Below the pieces are notes generated by a model. It made no database searches, was not told the DNA's origin, and worked only from the letters and a program-made list of their open reading frames with translations. Both the position numbers and the translations under genes were made by a program. A stretch of DNA of 64,000 bases from Treponema bryantii NK4A124 (GTDB lineage: Bacteria > Spirochaetota > Spirochaetia > Treponematales > Treponemataceae), in contig NZ_ATWV01000002.1 in NCBI RefSeq assembly GCF_000421345.1, positions 186,001 through 250,000 on the forward strand. The letters are read 5' to 3'. This document shows, one piece after another, positions 8,361 to 17,406 of the stretch; position 1 is the first letter of the stretch; each line of letters opens with the position of its first letter.

Positions 8361-9045
8361 AGGGATTTCTGCCGTCATTTTTGATTTTGACGGCACTCTT
8401 TACGATAACTCAAAGGTTGCAAAATATCTTATAAAAGCAAAGCCTCTTTATATGTTTCGTATGCTTGCAGACCGTAAGACCCGCAAAAACTTAAAAGGTG
8501 CTTACTATGAAACAGAAGAGGCCTTTTTGAGAGAGTATTCTAAAACTGCTTCAAAAAAATGCCTTTTCCCTTGCAGTGCAAAATCTTTTCTGGGCTGGTA
8601 TCAGAATACCTATATGCCGCTTATGACAAAAGTTTTACACGACAAATGCCGGGCAGGGACCGGTTCAGATGGAAACGGTGCATTTGAAGTGAACAAGGTT
8701 TTTGCCGAACTTCAGGCCCTTAATATAAAAACTGCAATTTTAAGTGATTATCCTTTTGTAAAAGAAAGAATGGCAGCTCTTGGAATTTCAGAAGAAAACC
8801 TGGATCTTATAAAAGCTTCTCAGGAACTTGGCGGACTCAAACCCGCTGCGGCTCTTTTTGAAAAAGTGGCGGGGCAGCTTGGTGTAGAAGCTGGCCGGGT
8901 TCTTGTAGTCGGCGACCGGGATGACACAGATGGCCAGGGGGCCAGAAATGCTGGCATGCAGTATCATATTATTAATCGAGAGTTTCCGGCCACATGTTTT
9001 GCTCAATACCTGCCATTTTCTGCATCTGATGGTGAGCCTTCTTAA
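8317..9045 (+). CDS. HAD-superfamily hydrolase (phosphatase)
   Basis: 242 aa. Motif I 'DFDGTLYDN' (nucleophile and acid/base Asp, near residue 23), motif II 'LSDYP' near 148, motif III Lys in 'GGLKPAA', and motif IV 'VVGDRDDTDG' are all present, so it should hydrolyse a phosphate ester; the substrate is unknown. The start is uncertain: ATG 8317 or 8329, both inside the end of the GH3 gene, since motif I begins only about 25 bases after the GH3 stop. The overlap suggests translational coupling with GH3. Its 3' end overlaps the convergent acyltransferase gene by 74 bases. Confidence 0.85.
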   Translation: MKNVMQCSKTWLENKGISAVIFDFDGTLYDNSKVAKYLIKAKPLYMFRMLADRKTRKNLKGAYYETEEAFLREYSKTASKKCLFPCSAKSFLGWYQNTYMPLMTKVLHDKCRAGTGSDGNGAFEVNKVFAELQALNIKTAILSDYPFVKERMAALGISEENLDLIKASQELGGLKPAAALFEKVAGQLGVEAGRVLVVGDRDDTDGQGARNAGMQYHIINREFPATCFAQYLPFSASDGEPS

Positions 9046-9811
9046 GCATTTCTTCGCAAATCTGGTTACGGCTTTTAGAAGAATCTTTTTCTGCTACAAT
9101 CGGCTCTCCAATGTTCAGTGTAATGAGAGGATCTGTTTTTCCTAAAAGCTTTCTCAGCTTACCAGGTTCTCTGTAAGAAAAGACCATTGGAATAACAGGC
9201 AGGTCATACATCAAAGCCATCTTAAAAGTTCCCTTCTTAAAAGGGCGGATAGGCTGATAATAATCCCAGCGGCAGCTTTCTGGAAAAAGATGAATCCACT
9301 TCTTTTTTGCATGGAGTTCATCAAAGGCTTTGTAAAAACGTCTTGTGGCTGCAATGGTCCGAGGAATAGGAATACCGCCTGCACCACGGATTAAATATGA
9401 GTCTTTGCTTTGAATCTGCAGGGCACGGGTAGGAAACCACATCCTCCGGAATTTTACTGCCTGCAGAACAGCAAGATAATCCCAACGGTAAACATGATTT
9501 GCAACTGTCATGGCACCATTCTTAAAAAGCTTTCGGTTTTTGCGAAGATTTTTTTTGCCTTTTATTTTGAGACCGTATTTAAAAAGATTTACAGGAAAAA
9601 CAAGAAAAAATATTCCTGCATAAATTCCAAAGTTTAAAAGTCTGCCTTTGAGTGATTTATCTAAAAAAGGGTAGTCGCCTTCAATATCATAATTATGAAC
9701 AATTTCCGGATTTAATAAAGGAGTGTCAGGAATTGAAGGATAAGTGTTTAAATTTACAGGGATATAGGTGCCGTCTTTTACAATGTGCTCATTCATTCTT
9801 TTATTATACAA
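8972..9811 (-). CDS. PlsC-like 1-acyl-glycerol-3-phosphate acyltransferase family protein
   Basis: 279 aa. The catalytic HX4D motif is 'HVYRWD' near residue 108. The second block reads 'FPES' near 176 instead of the common FPEG, followed by 'KGTFKMA', which is typical of block III. A hydrophobic stretch near residues 65-85 should anchor it to the inner membrane. The family transfers acyl chains from acyl-ACP or acyl-CoA to lysophosphatidate or other acceptors. It is convergent with the HAD gene, with a 74-base overlap of the 3' ends, and divergent from the LolA-like gene. The neighbouring adenylating enzyme and exporter suggest a role in a specialised lipid rather than bulk phospholipid, but this is inference. 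Confidence 0.85.
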   Translation of the reverse strand: MYNKRMNEHIVKDGTYIPVNLNTYPSIPDTPLLNPEIVHNYDIEGDYPFLDKSLKGRLLNFGIYAGIFFLVFPVNLFKYGLKIKGKKNLRKNRKLFKNGAMTVANHVYRWDYLAVLQAVKFRRMWFPTRALQIQSKDSYLIRGAGGIPIPRTIAATRRFYKAFDELHAKKKWIHLFPESCRWDYYQPIRPFKKGTFKMALMYDLPVIPMVFSYREPGKLRKLLGKTDPLITLNIGEPIVAEKDSSKSRNQICEEMLKKAHHQMQKMAGIEQNMWPETLD

Positions 9812-9813
9812 AC

Positions 9814-9843
9814 TTGTTAAGGTTTAGTGAATTCTTGTATAAT
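9814..9843 (+). promoter_or_regulatory. Predicted promoter of the LolA-like gene
   Basis: TTGTTA at 9814-9819, an 18-base spacer, TATAAT at 9838-9843. An AAGGAG ribosome-binding site follows before the ATG at 9870. Confidence 0.6.
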
Positions 9844-9869
9844 ACAGAATAACAGATAAGGAGATTTTA

Positions 9870-10496
9870 ATGAAAAAACACATTGCTTTTATGTTTGTAC
9901 TTGCCTGCTGCCTTTCTTTTGCAGCCGCTTCAGAAAATCAGAAGCTTAAAGAAGTATGTGCAATGCTTTCAGAACATCCTGTTACAAAAGGAAACTTTAC
10001 ACAGATAAAAAGTGTAAAAACCGCCAGAGGCTCAAGAGAATTGAAGTCTTATGGAGATTTTATTTTCTGCCCTGAAGGAATTATGTGGAAAACCACAAAA
10101 CCTTTTCCATCATCAATGATTGTTGGAAAAGATTTTATTAGCCAGATTGCAGCCGACGGAACAAAAAATGTAACTGATACATCAGATAATCAGACTTTTG
10201 CAAGTGTGGCTTCTACCATATCTGCAGTTTTTTCAAACGATTATGATAATCTTACAAAGGCATTTAATACAAGTCTTACTGCCCAGGCAGACGGAAATAT
10301 AAAAATTACTCTTGTGCCAAAAGATTCCACAATTGCTTCTGTCCTTACTTCTATTGATTTACTCGTTTCTGGAAATCAGATAAATGGAATTGTTATGACA
10401 GAGGCTTCTGAAAACAGCACTTCTTATATTTTCGAAAATCAGACATATCCAAAGGAACTTTCAAAGGATGAATTGGCTTTATTCACTAATAAATAA
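9870..10496 (+). CDS. LolA-like outer-membrane lipoprotein carrier
   Basis: 208 aa with a clear signal peptide (about residues 1-20, cleavage near 'AAASEN'), so periplasmic. The fold signature is LolA-like: 'KGNFTQIKSV' near the N-terminus of the mature protein, then 'GDFIFCPEGIMWKTTKPFPSS', as in the 'F.Q......G.....G......P..FRW....P' pattern of the family. LolA-type proteins carry lipoproteins or lipids across the periplasm. A version next to an MMPL/RND exporter, as here, is common in lipid or aryl-polyene-type clusters. AAGGAG ribosome-binding site. The exporter start overlaps its 3' end by 29 bases, so the two form an operon. Confidence 0.8.
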   Translation: MKKHIAFMFVLACCLSFAAASENQKLKEVCAMLSEHPVTKGNFTQIKSVKTARGSRELKSYGDFIFCPEGIMWKTTKPFPSSMIVGKDFISQIAADGTKNVTDTSDNQTFASVASTISAVFSNDYDNLTKAFNTSLTAQADGNIKITLVPKDSTIASVLTSIDLLVSGNQINGIVMTEASENSTSYIFENQTYPKELSKDELALFTNK

Positions 10497-12861
10497 ACTT
10501 TCAGACAAACACTTTTTAAGAATATGGTTTACCTATCATTTTGGACTTTTAGCTTTCTTTCTGATTGTGCTTGCAGTAAATCCATCACGTATAAAAATTG
10601 ATGCGGATTTATTTAACATGTTTCCACGTCCTTTTGAAGAAGAAGGCGTTCGCAATGCAGATGAAAAACTTACAGAAATTGTAGGTCAGAATGTTTTTAT
10701 TCTTGTTTCTCATGAAGATTTTCCTAAGGCTCGTGAAACTGCGGTAAATGTTTATCAGCAGCTTGAAAACAGCGATAACTTTAATACGGTAAGTCTTTAT
10801 TCTGATATAAATAATCTTTCCGGTATTACAGATTTTCTTTACGACTACCGCTGGAATCTTTTAGATGAGGCTGCCATAAGTATGATTAATTCAGAAGGTG
10901 GGGCAGAAGCTTTTGCTGAAAATGCACTTATGCAGGCCTATAGTCCTTTTAATATGATTTCACTTGATAATCTGGAATCTGACCCTTTTATGCTGACTCA
11001 GACAAATGCAGATAATCTTCTCGAAAATGTTCGTAAGTCTGGTACGGCTATGTCTGTAAAGGATGGAGTTCTTGCGTCAAATAAAGACGGTATCTGGTAT
11101 ATCATGATTCGCGGAATGCTCAGTAAAAAGGGGGCGGGGCTGGCAAGTAAAGATAATGGAATTACCGAAATCTACAGTATCTGCAACCCTTTAGAAAAAG
11201 ACGGCATACGCTTTGTATTTTCTGGCACCCCATTTAACAGTCACCAGAGTTCTAACGAAGCCATGAAAGAAATTACGCTGATAACTTCAATTTCTATGCT
11301 TTTAGTTATCATCATTCTGCTGCTGGTATTCCGTTCTTCCGTGCCGCTTTTAATGAGTCTTTCTTCAATTCTGATTTCTGTACTTACTGCGGTAATTACA
11401 ACTCTTGCAGTTTTCAAAAAGATGCATATTCTTACCCTCGTTTTTGGAACTTCCCTAATTGGTTCCTGCATAGATTATAGTCTGCATTATTTTACCCAGT
11501 GGGCCGGTAACTCTCTTTTGAAAACAGGAAGCGAGATTCGCCGCCACCTCTTAAAAAGTCTGGGAATGGCAATTATTTCTTCAGTTCTATGTTATTCTAT
11601 TCTGCTTCTGGCTCCATTTAATATGCTTAAACAGATGTCTCTTTTTTCTGTTTCAGGCCTAATCAGTTCATTTCTTACAACTGTTGCAATATTCCCTTAT
11701 ATTCCTATTCCCAAAAAAGAGCGTACAATTAAGATTTCTTCTCTGGTAAAAGAATCTTCTTCACCGCTGACAAAAAAGATTTTTGGCCGCATTGCAATTA
11801 CTCTTATGTTTGTTTTTACAATTTTTACGATTATGCTTATGCACAAAAACTTCAGGGTAAAAAATGATTTAACCAGACTTTATACTATGGAAGGCCGTAT
11901 CTTAGACGACAAACTTCTTTCTAACGAAATTACAAAGTACAATCCAACCGGCTGGTTTATAATACGCGGTACAAGTGAAGAAGAGACTCTTAAAAGAGAA
12001 AGTGAATTTTGTAAGATTCTTGATAAAAAGCTTGGAAATGATTTTTCTTATGTAAGTACTTCAAACTTTATTCCGTCAATTGACCAGCAGAAAAAATCAA
12101 GAGAAGCAGCAGAAAAACTTCTGGCACTTGCGCCACTTCAGTTCGAAGCCCTGGGCTATTCTGATGAAGATGCTTTATACTTAACTAATCAACTGCTTGC
12201 AGATTTTAATGCTTCTTCAGAGAATTATATTTCGATAGAGAAGGGTAATGTACCTGATTATCTTATGAACTCAATTTCTACAGCCTGGCTTGGTTCTATT
12301 GGTACAGACTACTATTCGGTAGTTATGCCGGCCTTAGTTCACGACAATGCACTGATGAAAAATCTTGCAGCCGAGGATTCAGATATTTATTTTGTAAATA
12401 AGATTGCAGATATGGGAAGAGACCTGGACCGTCTCACAAGCATGGTTCTTTTTCTCTTTGCAATTGCTTATGTAATAATGCTGATTGTGCTTAAGGTCTT
12501 TTATAAGTGGAAGCAGACTATGAAAATTATTTCTGTTCCTCTTTTGATTATGCTTATGACCGGGGCAATATTCTCTCTTTCTCATATAGATCTGGAGTTT
12601 TTCTCTGTAACAGGCCTTATTCTTGTCTTTGGACTTGGACTTGATTATATCATCTATATGATGGAGAACGAAAAAAATAGAGCAGGCAGCATCAAGACTC
12701 TTGAGCCTTTTGCCACCATGCTCTCTTTTATAACAACGATAGTTTCTTTTGGAGCTTTAAGTCTCAGCACTTTCCAGCCGGTACATCTGATGGGCCTTTC
12801 CATTTTTATTGGGCTGGCCACAGCGTACACGGCTTCAATGCTTTACGACAGAAGTCTTTAG
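10468..12861 (+). CDS. MMPL/RND superfamily exporter
   Basis: 797 aa. One membrane segment near residues 18-38 is followed by a large periplasmic loop, then a bundle of five or six segments (about 268-415). A further segment near 440 is followed by a second loop and a second bundle (about 650-795). This duplicated layout is that of the RND/MMPL family, which exports lipids and other hydrophobic molecules with the proton gradient. Polar residues within the bundles, e.g. 'GSCIDYSLHYF' and 'GLGLDYIIYM', match the conserved 'GxxxDY' signature of the family. It overlaps the LolA-like gene upstream. Its 3' end overlaps that of the convergent asd gene by four bases. Confidence 0.88.
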   Translation: MNWLYSLINKLSDKHFLRIWFTYHFGLLAFFLIVLAVNPSRIKIDADLFNMFPRPFEEEGVRNADEKLTEIVGQNVFILVSHEDFPKARETAVNVYQQLENSDNFNTVSLYSDINNLSGITDFLYDYRWNLLDEAAISMINSEGGAEAFAENALMQAYSPFNMISLDNLESDPFMLTQTNADNLLENVRKSGTAMSVKDGVLASNKDGIWYIMIRGMLSKKGAGLASKDNGITEIYSICNPLEKDGIRFVFSGTPFNSHQSSNEAMKEITLITSISMLLVIIILLLVFRSSVPLLMSLSSILISVLTAVITTLAVFKKMHILTLVFGTSLIGSCIDYSLHYFTQWAGNSLLKTGSEIRRHLLKSLGMAIISSVLCYSILLLAPFNMLKQMSLFSVSGLISSFLTTVAIFPYIPIPKKERTIKISSLVKESSSPLTKKIFGRIAITLMFVFTIFTIMLMHKNFRVKNDLTRLYTMEGRILDDKLLSNEITKYNPTGWFIIRGTSEEETLKRESEFCKILDKKLGNDFSYVSTSNFIPSIDQQKKSREAAEKLLALAPLQFEALGYSDEDALYLTNQLLADFNASSENYISIEKGNVPDYLMNSISTAWLGSIGTDYYSVVMPALVHDNALMKNLAAEDSDIYFVNKIADMGRDLDRLTSMVLFLFAIAYVIMLIVLKVFYKWKQTMKIISVPLLIMLMTGAIFSLSHIDLEFFSVTGLILVFGLGLDYIIYMMENEKNRAGSIKTLEPFATMLSFITTIVSFGALSLSTFQPVHLMGLSIFIGLATAYTASMLYDRSL

Positions 12862-13955
12862 TTAAAGAAACCTTTTGCCTTCAAAAGTTCTGCATTCAAG
12901 ATTCCGCCAAGAGCTGCACCACGTTTTGTGTTGTGGCTGAGTGCTACAAACTTAACGTCGAATACGTTACATGGGCGAAGGCGTCCGATAACACATGCCA
13001 TTCCTTTTTCTGTTTCGCGGTCACGGCGTGGCTGTGGGCGGTTTTCCTCATGACGAACAACGATTGGATGCTCTGGAGCTGATGGAAGCTTAAGCTCCTG
13101 TGGAAGTGATGTGTAAGATGTCCATACGCGCTCAATTTCTTCCAGGCTTGGCTTTTTGTCATCAGGCAAATCAAACTCAAGAGATACGCAGGCTGTGTGT
13201 CCGTCTACTACAGGAACACGAGTACAAGTAGAAGAAACGATAGGGTAGCTTGCGTTTTCAATCTTTCCGTCCTTTACGCTTCCCAAAATCTTAAGACATT
13301 CTTTTTCTGTCTTTTCTTCCTCGCCGCCAATAAATGGAACGATATTATCAATCATATCAAAAGATGCAACACCAGGATAACCTGCACCAGAAGTAGCCTG
13401 AAGAGTTGTTACGATCATTCTCTTTACAGGGTAACCAGCCTGAATTAAAGCGTGAAGTGGCATCATGTATGTCTGCAGAGAACAGTTAGGTTTTACAGCA
13501 ATAAAGCCCTTGTCCCAGCCGTGATGCTTTTTCTGTTCAGCAATTACGTCCAGGTGAGAGTAGTTGATTTCTGGAACCAGCATAGGGACGTCTTCTGTCC
13601 AGCGGTTTGCGCTCGCGTTACTTACTACAGGAATGCCTTCAGCAGCATAAGCGGCTTCCAGAGCCTTAATCTCATCCTTACCCATTTCAAGTGCAGAGAA
13701 TACAAACTGACACTTGCCGAGAGCCTTCTTTTCGTCGTTAGCATCCTCAACGATGAGGTTTGCAACGCCTGCAGGAATCTCAGCGCCAATCAGCCAGCGG
13801 TTCTTTACTGCTTCACAGTAAGGTTTACCAGCTGAACGAGGGCTAGCTGCAACGTAAGAAACTTCAAACCATGGATGGTTTTCCAACAATTTAATATATC
13901 TCTGGCCTACCATACCAGTAGCGCCAAGTACACCAACCTTAATCTTATCACTCAT
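12858..13955 (-). CDS. asd: Aspartate-semialdehyde dehydrogenase
   Basis: 365 aa. Converts L-aspartyl-4-phosphate to L-aspartate-4-semialdehyde with NADPH, the branch point to lysine, threonine and methionine. The N-terminal nucleotide-binding motif is 'VGVLGATGMVGQRYI'. The catalytic Cys is in 'KPNCSLQTYM' near residue 160 and the catalytic His in 'VPVVDGHTACV' near 252. The motifs and length match the archaeal/fungal-type enzyme rather than the E. coli type. A ribosome-binding site (AAGGAG) precedes the ATG. It lies 49 bases downstream of dapA on the same strand with a palindromic repeat between, so the two genes form an asd-dapA operon serving the lysine/diaminopimelate pathway. Confidence 0.95.
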   Translation of the reverse strand: MSDKIKVGVLGATGMVGQRYIKLLENHPWFEVSYVAASPRSAGKPYCEAVKNRWLIGAEIPAGVANLIVEDANDEKKALGKCQFVFSALEMGKDEIKALEAAYAAEGIPVVSNASANRWTEDVPMLVPEINYSHLDVIAEQKKHHGWDKGFIAVKPNCSLQTYMMPLHALIQAGYPVKRMIVTTLQATSGAGYPGVASFDMIDNIVPFIGGEEEKTEKECLKILGSVKDGKIENASYPIVSSTCTRVPVVDGHTACVSLEFDLPDDKKPSLEEIERVWTSYTSLPQELKLPSAPEHPIVVRHEENRPQPRRDRETEKGMACVIGRLRPCNVFDVKFVALSHNTKRGAALGGILNAELLKAKGFFN

Positions 13956-13971
13956 AATTTATCTCCTTAAT

Positions 13972-13998
13972 GAGACCCCGAAACGAGTTCGGGGTGAC
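13972..13998. repeat. Family C repeat between dapA and asd
   Basis: Palindrome with arms ACCCCGAA and TTCGGGGT around ACGAG, ending in GACA. It belongs to the 'GTCATNCTGAACTTGTTTCAG' class of small repeats seen elsewhere in the window. It lies inside the dapA-asd transcript and could act as an RNA hairpin between the two genes. Confidence 0.75.
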
Positions 13999-14004
13999 AG
14001 TGTT

Positions 14005-14919
14005 CTACAAACCACAGTCCTTAATAGCCTGTTCAATCTGCTTCTTTGCAGCGTCGTTAACTTCAACCAAAGGCAATCTCAAGCCGCCTGCCGGCATGCC
14101 CTTTACGTTCATTGCATATTTAATAGACGAAGGGTTTCCGTCGCAGAACTCTGCCTTGAAGAATGGAGCGAGTCTGTAGTGAATCTCGCGGGCCTTCTTA
14201 AAGTCGCCGTCGAGTGCAGACTGTGCAAGCTCGTGCATCAAAGCAGGAATCATGTTAGAAGCAACAGAAATAATTCCGTCTCCACCTGCTGCAATCAAAG
14301 GAAGGGTAAGACCATCATCGCCGCTCAATACAGCGAAGTCAGGCTTCTTATTCTTAATCTGGCCGATAACTTCCATCATCTGAGCTACGCTTCCGCTTGC
14401 TTCCTTTACACCAGCGATGTTAGGGAGCTCTGCAATGCGTGCCAGCAAATCAGTTGGAATATTCAAACCTGTACGGCCTGCAATGTTGTAAACGATGATT
14501 GGGATTCCAACCTTGCTAACTGCTGCAAAGTGCTGATAGATTCCTTCCTTTGAAGGCTTGTTGTAATAAGGAGTTACAACAAGTGCTGCATCAGCGCCTG
14601 CTGCCTTAGCGCGTTCAACGTAGGCAACTGCATCCTTTGTATTATTTGAACCGGCACCAAGAATTACCGGAATCTTTTTTCCTGTTTCCTTTTCAAAAGC
14701 ACGAACTTCTTCAAAAACAATCTGTATAATCTGATCTTCTTCGCTGCCCGGCTTTTCATCAAGGGTAGGGGTTTCTGCGGTGGTTCCAAGTGGAACTAAA
14801 CCATCAATCCCCTGCTGGAGCTGATGTTTGACATTTTTTCGGAAGCCCTCAAAATCAACTGAACCATCAGCCTTCATTGGTGTAATCAAAGCTGTAAAAG
14901 CGCCACGAAAAATACTCAT
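14005..14919 (-). CDS. dapA: 4-hydroxy-tetrahydrodipicolinate synthase
   Basis: 304 aa, normal length. Condenses aspartate semialdehyde with pyruvate, the first step of the lysine/diaminopimelate branch. The Schiff-base Lys is in 'AGVKEASGSV' near residue 172. The catalytic Tyr region 'VVTPYYNKPSKEGIYQHF' and the substrate motif 'GTTAETPTL' are intact. A strong AGGAGG ribosome-binding site precedes the ATG, and a good promoter lies about 40-65 bases upstream. It is the first gene of an operon with asd, whose product it uses. Confidence 0.96.
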   Translation of the reverse strand: MSIFRGAFTALITPMKADGSVDFEGFRKNVKHQLQQGIDGLVPLGTTAETPTLDEKPGSEEDQIIQIVFEEVRAFEKETGKKIPVILGAGSNNTKDAVAYVERAKAAGADAALVVTPYYNKPSKEGIYQHFAAVSKVGIPIIVYNIAGRTGLNIPTDLLARIAELPNIAGVKEASGSVAQMMEVIGQIKNKKPDFAVLSGDDGLTLPLIAAGGDGIISVASNMIPALMHELAQSALDGDFKKAREIHYRLAPFFKAEFCDGNPSSIKYAMNVKGMPAGGLRLPLVEVNDAAKKQIEQAIKDCGL

Positions 14920-14955
14920 AACATACCTCCTGAGTCTATATATATTTTGCGAAAT

Positions 14956-14984
14956 ATTTTAATGATTTTTGATGTGAAATTCAA
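14956..14984 (-). promoter_or_regulatory. Predicted promoter of dapA-asd
   Basis: On the minus strand TTGAAT (14984-14979), a 17-base spacer and TAAAAT (14961-14956). An AGGAGG site follows before dapA. Confidence 0.6.
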
Positions 14985-15016
14985 TATATATGTAGATTTT
15001 AAGTAGAATTAAAAAT

Positions 15017-15112
15017 GGTGGTTGAGTAGGTGAAGCCGTATCGAAACCACCGTTTTAGGGATGTCATCTTATCAGGTGGTCTCGATACACCGCTGCGCGG
15101 CACTCGACCACC
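15017..15112. repeat. Family A repeats, opposite-orientation pair
   Basis: Copies at 15017-15051 (GGTTGAG side first) and 15075-15112 (TCGATAC side first) are separated by 23 bases. The apex of the second is CCGC/GCGG. The first has a weak apex. The pair lies between dapA and the diguanylate cyclase, upstream of the dapA promoter. Confidence 0.85.
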
Positions 15113-15119
15113 GTGCATT

Positions 15120-16220
15120 TTATATTTTTTTAAAGGAGTCAGAATTCTTTAATTTCACCTTATGCGAGTACATGCGTTCGTCGCTGAGTGTAATAACCTT
15201 TTCAATATCATCACCAGGAGTATATTCCGCAAGGCCACAGGCAACCATATATTCTGTGGCCTTTAGAGCAGCCTGAAAATCTTCAACAAGCTTTTCGATA
15301 AAGCTTTTATCCTGCTTAGTGAAGATTGCCATGAACTCATCGCCGCCTGTTCTGTAAAGCTTTGCGTACTTTGCAAAAACATCTTCCATAATTTCAGAAA
15401 CAGTAATAAGAGCCCTGTCTCCGGCAGCATGGCCTTTTGTATCATTATAAATTTTAAGATTGTTCAAATCCATGGAAAGAATAATCATTTTTGATTTTTT
15501 AAGATGATTAACTTCAAGATAAAAGCAGCGGCGGTTCAGCAGGCGTGTAAGGGTATCGCGCTTGTAAGTCATTGTCATCAGGAAGAAATAATAGAAGATG
15601 ACAGAAGAAACCAGAACCTGCGAAAGAACAAAATCAAAATCATAAAGCATTTCTACGACCATCGCAGTAAAGGCTGCAAGCTCTATAATTATTACTACCA
15701 GAGGTTCATATTTGTTGTGACTAAAATTCTTAAAAGAATAGTAAAGAAGTAAAAGCGAATAAATTAAGCATATCAAATGCGGAGTATAGCCAAAGGGACC
15801 TCGGTGAAAAACGTTGTTCTCATCGCAGATAAACATAAGACCTCTTCCAAATGGTAAAGTATTTAATGTACAGATGGCGATACAAAAGAGAAGTGGAAGG
15901 GAATATAAAAACGGGTGGCGGGATCTTCTACGTTTTGCAATCAATGTAATCAAATAAATTACCAGAACCCGGAGAATATAACCGACGTCCTTTGAAAAAT
16001 ATCTTAGGAAAGTTGGATGATCCATTCTTGCAGTTACAAAGCGGGTGCTGTCTGCAACAACCAGTAAGAAGACTGATGCACAGGCAACAAAAAAGATTCT
16101 GTTAATTATATCTGAAAATGTAACATTCGTTTTAATAAAGGCAACGAGAATGATAATGGAAACAATTGGGGGAAAATTTACAAAAAATAAGAGCCTTGCA
16201 GCTGAAAAACTAAACACCAT
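15120..16220 (-). CDS. Membrane-bound diguanylate cyclase (GGDEF), second copy
   Basis: 366 aa. About seven hydrophobic segments (residues 1-215) form an N-terminal membrane sensor. The GGDEF domain starts at 'DTLTRLLNRR', and the active-site loop 'RTGGDEF' lies near residue 292, so c-di-GMP synthesis is expected. The RxxD inhibitory site is absent (AKYA at that place). The sensor shares no obvious sequence with that of the first GGDEF protein. The ATG is 7 bases after a TATAAT box on the minus strand, with no ribosome-binding site, so the mRNA is probably leaderless. It is divergent from aroC across 60 bases. Confidence 0.88.
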   Translation of the reverse strand: MVFSFSAARLLFFVNFPPIVSIIILVAFIKTNVTFSDIINRIFFVACASVFLLVVADSTRFVTARMDHPTFLRYFSKDVGYILRVLVIYLITLIAKRRRSRHPFLYSLPLLFCIAICTLNTLPFGRGLMFICDENNVFHRGPFGYTPHLICLIYSLLLLYYSFKNFSHNKYEPLVVIIIELAAFTAMVVEMLYDFDFVLSQVLVSSVIFYYFFLMTMTYKRDTLTRLLNRRCFYLEVNHLKKSKMIILSMDLNNLKIYNDTKGHAAGDRALITVSEIMEDVFAKYAKLYRTGGDEFMAIFTKQDKSFIEKLVEDFQAALKATEYMVACGLAEYTPGDDIEKVITLSDERMYSHKVKLKNSDSFKKI

Positions 16221-16227
16221 AAGAATT

Positions 16228-16272
16228 ATTATAATATAATCTCTTCAATTAAACTAGACTTTTTATTATAAT
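16228..16272. promoter_or_regulatory. Back-to-back promoters of the diguanylate cyclase and aroC
   Basis: Minus strand: TATAAT at 16233-16228, 7 bases before the cyclase ATG, with only a weak -35. Plus strand: TTCAAT at 16244-16249, a 17-base spacer and TATAAT at 16267-16272, 8 bases before the aroC ATG. Neither gene has a ribosome-binding site, so both messages are probably leaderless. Confidence 0.55.
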
Positions 16273-16280
16273 GTTTTTTT

Positions 16281-17396
16281 ATGAGTAGTAACGGCAATAC
16301 ATTTGGAAAAAGGTTTTGTGTAACAACCTTTGGTGAAAGTCACGGGGTGGCTTTGGGCTGTGTTATTGATGGCTGCCCGGCAGGAATCGAGCTTACTAAA
16401 GAAATGATTCAGGCGGCCTTAAATCGTCGTCGTCCGGGGGCTTCGGTTACGGGCCAGGTAAGTGCTTCTGTAACAGCCCGCAAAGAGGCCGACGAAGTTG
16501 AGATTTTGTCCGGTGTTTTTGAAGGCCGTACTACAGGAACTCCTATTGCCCTTGAGGTTAGAAATACCTCTCAGCATTCCGGTGATTATGGAAACTTAGA
16601 TTTAACCTTCCGTCCGGGGCATGCAGATTTTACTTATGATATTAAATACAAGGGTAATCGTGATTACCGCGGCGGCGGACGTTCCAGCGGACGCGAGACT
16701 CTAGCGAGAGTTGCAGCGGGTGCGGTGGCACAAGAGGTTCTCAAACAGAAGGGGATTAAAATTACTGCTTATACAATCCGCGCTGCAGGTATTAGTGCAG
16801 AAAAGCGGGACCTCAGTCAGATAGAAGAAAATAATCTTCGTGCGCCGGATAATGAGGCTGCGGCAGAGATGAATAAAAAAATCGAAGAACTTCGTGCGGC
16901 CGGCGACTCTGCGGGTGGGGTAATTGAATGCTTAGTTACCGGCTGCCCGGTTGGACTTGGCCAGCCTGCATTTGAAAAACTCGATGCCCAGCTGGCGGCT
17001 GCAATGCTCAGCATTGGGGCAGTGAAGGGCTTTGAAATTGGAGACGGCTTTGCTGCAGCAGACAGCTTTGGAAGCCAGAATAACGACACTATGCATGCCG
17101 AAAACGGAAAGCCCCTTTTTGATTCAAACCATGCAGGCGGAGTTTTGGGTGGCTTGAGCAGTGGAGCTGATATTTTATTCCGCGTGGCTGTAAAGCCTGT
17201 TCCTAGTATTTTTAAGAGCCAGCAGACAGTTCGCCGTACAAGTGATTTTAATTCTGATGGCTCTGCAAGCTATGAAAGTACAGAACTTCAGATAAAGGGT
17301 CGCCACGACGTTTGTCTTTGTCCCCGCATTGTTCCTGTTGTAGAAGCAATGACTGCTCTTGTTTTAGTTGATTCACTTTTAAGAGATTTACAATAG
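16281..17396 (+). CDS. aroC: Chorismate synthase
   Basis: 371 aa. Last step of the shikimate pathway: converts EPSP to chorismate using reduced FMN. All three family signatures are present: 'GESHGVALGCVIDGCPAG' at the N-terminus, 'RPGHADFTYDIKY' with 'DYRGGGRSSGRET' near residues 113-140, and the C-terminal 'RHDVCLCPRIVPVVEAM'. The start lies 8 bases after a TATAAT box with no ribosome-binding site (probably leaderless). A D-Ala-D-Ala carboxypeptidase follows after 10 bases. Confidence 0.97.
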   Translation: MSSNGNTFGKRFCVTTFGESHGVALGCVIDGCPAGIELTKEMIQAALNRRRPGASVTGQVSASVTARKEADEVEILSGVFEGRTTGTPIALEVRNTSQHSGDYGNLDLTFRPGHADFTYDIKYKGNRDYRGGGRSSGRETLARVAAGAVAQEVLKQKGIKITAYTIRAAGISAEKRDLSQIEENNLRAPDNEAAAEMNKKIEELRAAGDSAGGVIECLVTGCPVGLGQPAFEKLDAQLAAAMLSIGAVKGFEIGDGFAAADSFGSQNNDTMHAENGKPLFDSNHAGGVLGGLSSGADILFRVAVKPVPSIFKSQQTVRRTSDFNSDGSASYESTELQIKGRHDVCLCPRIVPVVEAMTALVLVDSLLRDLQ

Positions 17397-17406
17397 AGAG
17401 AAAATC

